Origin: Beijerinckiaceae bacterium
GTDB lineage: Bacteria > Pseudomonadota > Alphaproteobacteria > Rhizobiales > Beijerinckiaceae
NCBI GenBank assembly: GCA_027311205.1
Contig: DAICZI010000094.1
Span: 1-6,725, forward strand
DNA: 6,725 nucleotides
Reading direction: 5' to 3'
This document shows positions 5,887 to 6,725 of this stretch, piece by piece. The notes below the pieces were generated by a model, which searched no databases, had not been told where the DNA came from, and worked only from the letters and a program-made list of their open reading frames with translations. The first letter of the stretch is position 1. Each line of letters starts with the position of its first letter. A program made the translations under genes and the position numbers.

Positions 5887-6725
5887 TCAGCCTGCCTGCG
5901 CCAACCGCGTGACATCCGCACCACAAGCGGAGAGTTTGGCTTCCAGATGTTCAAAGCCGCGGTCAAGGTGATAGACGCGGTTGACAATGGTCTCACCTTT
6001 GGCCGCCAGCGCCGCAATCACCAGCGACACTGAGGCGCGCAGATCGGTCGCCATGACGGGGGCACCCTGCAAGTCATCGACACCTTCGACAATGGCCGTA
6101 TCGCCATCAAGCCGGATTTTGGCCCCGAGCCGCGCCAATTCCTGAACGTGCATGAAGCGGTTTTCAAAAATCGTCTCGGTAATCCGCGACGAACCCTTGG
6201 CCCGCGTCATCAAGGCCATAAACTGGGCCTGCAAATCGGTAGGGAAACCGGGGAATGGCGCAGTCTCGACATCAACCGCGCGCAAGCCAGCACCGTTGCG
6301 GCTGACGCGCACCCCTTCATTGGTGGTGGTGATGCTGGTTCCCGCCTTGGTCAACACATCCAGCGCGGCCTGCAGCAACTCCGGACGGGCACCTTCCAGC
6401 AAAATATCGCCGCCTGTCATCGCCACCGCCATGGCATATGTGCCTGTTTCGATGCGGTCGGGCATGACCTGGTGTTCAGCACCCTTGAGCCCCGCGACAC
6501 CCTCAATCTCGATGCGCGATGTGCCCGCCCCATGAATGCGCGCCCCCATTTTGATCAAACAATCGGCCAGATCAACAATTTCGGGCTCACGCGCCGCGTT
6601 TTCGATCAGGGTATGGCCCAAAGCCAGACTGGCCGCCATCAGCGCCATATGCGTGCCACCGACCGTCACCTTGTCAAACACGATATGTCCACCACGCAGG
6701 CCGCCCGGCGCTTTGGCAACAACAT
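5887..6725 (-). CDS. murA: UDP-N-acetylglucosamine 1-carboxyvinyltransferase MurA, C-terminal two thirds
   Basis: MurA transfers enolpyruvate from phosphoenolpyruvate to UDP-GlcNAc, the first committed step of peptidoglycan synthesis in the cytoplasm and the target of fosfomycin. About 278 codons are visible, of a usual 420 or so. The frame continues past the right edge, so the GTG at 6681 is internal and not the start. Visible signatures are [64 protein letters not shown] and [11 protein letters not shown]. By alignment to E. coli numbering, D305, R331, D369, R371 and R397 are all present. The catalytic Cys115 loop lies outside the window, so fosfomycin sensitivity cannot be judged. The gene shares strand with the pilus operon but is separated by 212 bp carrying its own regulatory signals, and it is not functionally related to the pilus. 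Confidence 0.96.
   Translation of the reverse strand, partial: VVAKAPGGLRGGHIVFDKVTVGGTHMALMAASLALGHTLIENAAREPEIVDLADCLIKMGARIHGAGTSRIEIEGVAGLKGAEHQVMPDRIETGTYAMAVAMTGGDILLEGARPELLQAALDVLTKAGTSITTTNEGVRVSRNGAGLRAVDVETAPFPGFPTDLQAQFMALMTRAKGSSRITETIFENRFMHVQELARLGAKIRLDGDTAIVEGVDDLQGAPVMATDLRASVSLVIAALAAKGETIVNRVYHLDRGFEHLEAKLSACGADVTRLAQAG

Noticed and set aside
5783..5971. Small plus-strand open frame in the murA-pilin gap
   Set aside because: It has no convincing ribosome-binding site, runs into the murA coding region antisense, and its composition is not protein-like.

Overview
The window reads as chromosomal DNA of a GC-rich alphaproteobacterium. This rests on the alphaproteobacterial style of the MurA and D,D-carboxypeptidase sequences, and on a CtrA-type box (TTAA-N7-TTAAC) in the only sizeable intergenic gap. 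I cannot name a genus. No mobile elements, CRISPR arrays, tRNAs or rRNAs were seen.

Layout. On the plus strand, the 3' part of a serine-type D-alanyl-D-alanine carboxypeptidase (1-866, 5' end outside the window) overlaps by 8 bp a CobW/COG0523-type G3E GTPase (859-1962). Both proteins carry conspicuous histidine-rich stretches. Eight bases later, convergent on the minus strand, lies a short archaic (Csu-type) chaperone-usher pilus operon. It is transcribed right to left: a spore-coat-U (SCPU) pilin (5674-5183), a periplasmic PapD-like chaperone (5159-4435) and an outer-membrane usher (4460-1971). Upstream on the same strand is the 3' two thirds of murA (6725-5887). A 212-bp gap between murA and the pilin carries the probable promoter region of the pilus operon.

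How the genes work together. The chaperone should fold pilin subunits in the periplasm and hand them to the usher, which would polymerise them at the surface. The chaperone reading frame is broken by one base at a run of seven G (4782-4788 on the plus strand as C7). An eighth G, or a -1 ribosomal slip on the heptamer G GGG GGG, restores a normal two-domain chaperone of about 241 residues. The pilin and usher frames are intact. The break is therefore recent, reversible (phase variation), bypassed by frameshifting, or a sequencing error. No tip adhesin gene follows the usher.

The most notable points are the homopolymer break in the chaperone, the CtrA-like box upstream of the pilin, the missing tip subunit, and the tight pairing of a His-tailed cell-wall carboxypeptidase with a His-loop metal-chaperone GTPase. 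I saw no clearly novel system.
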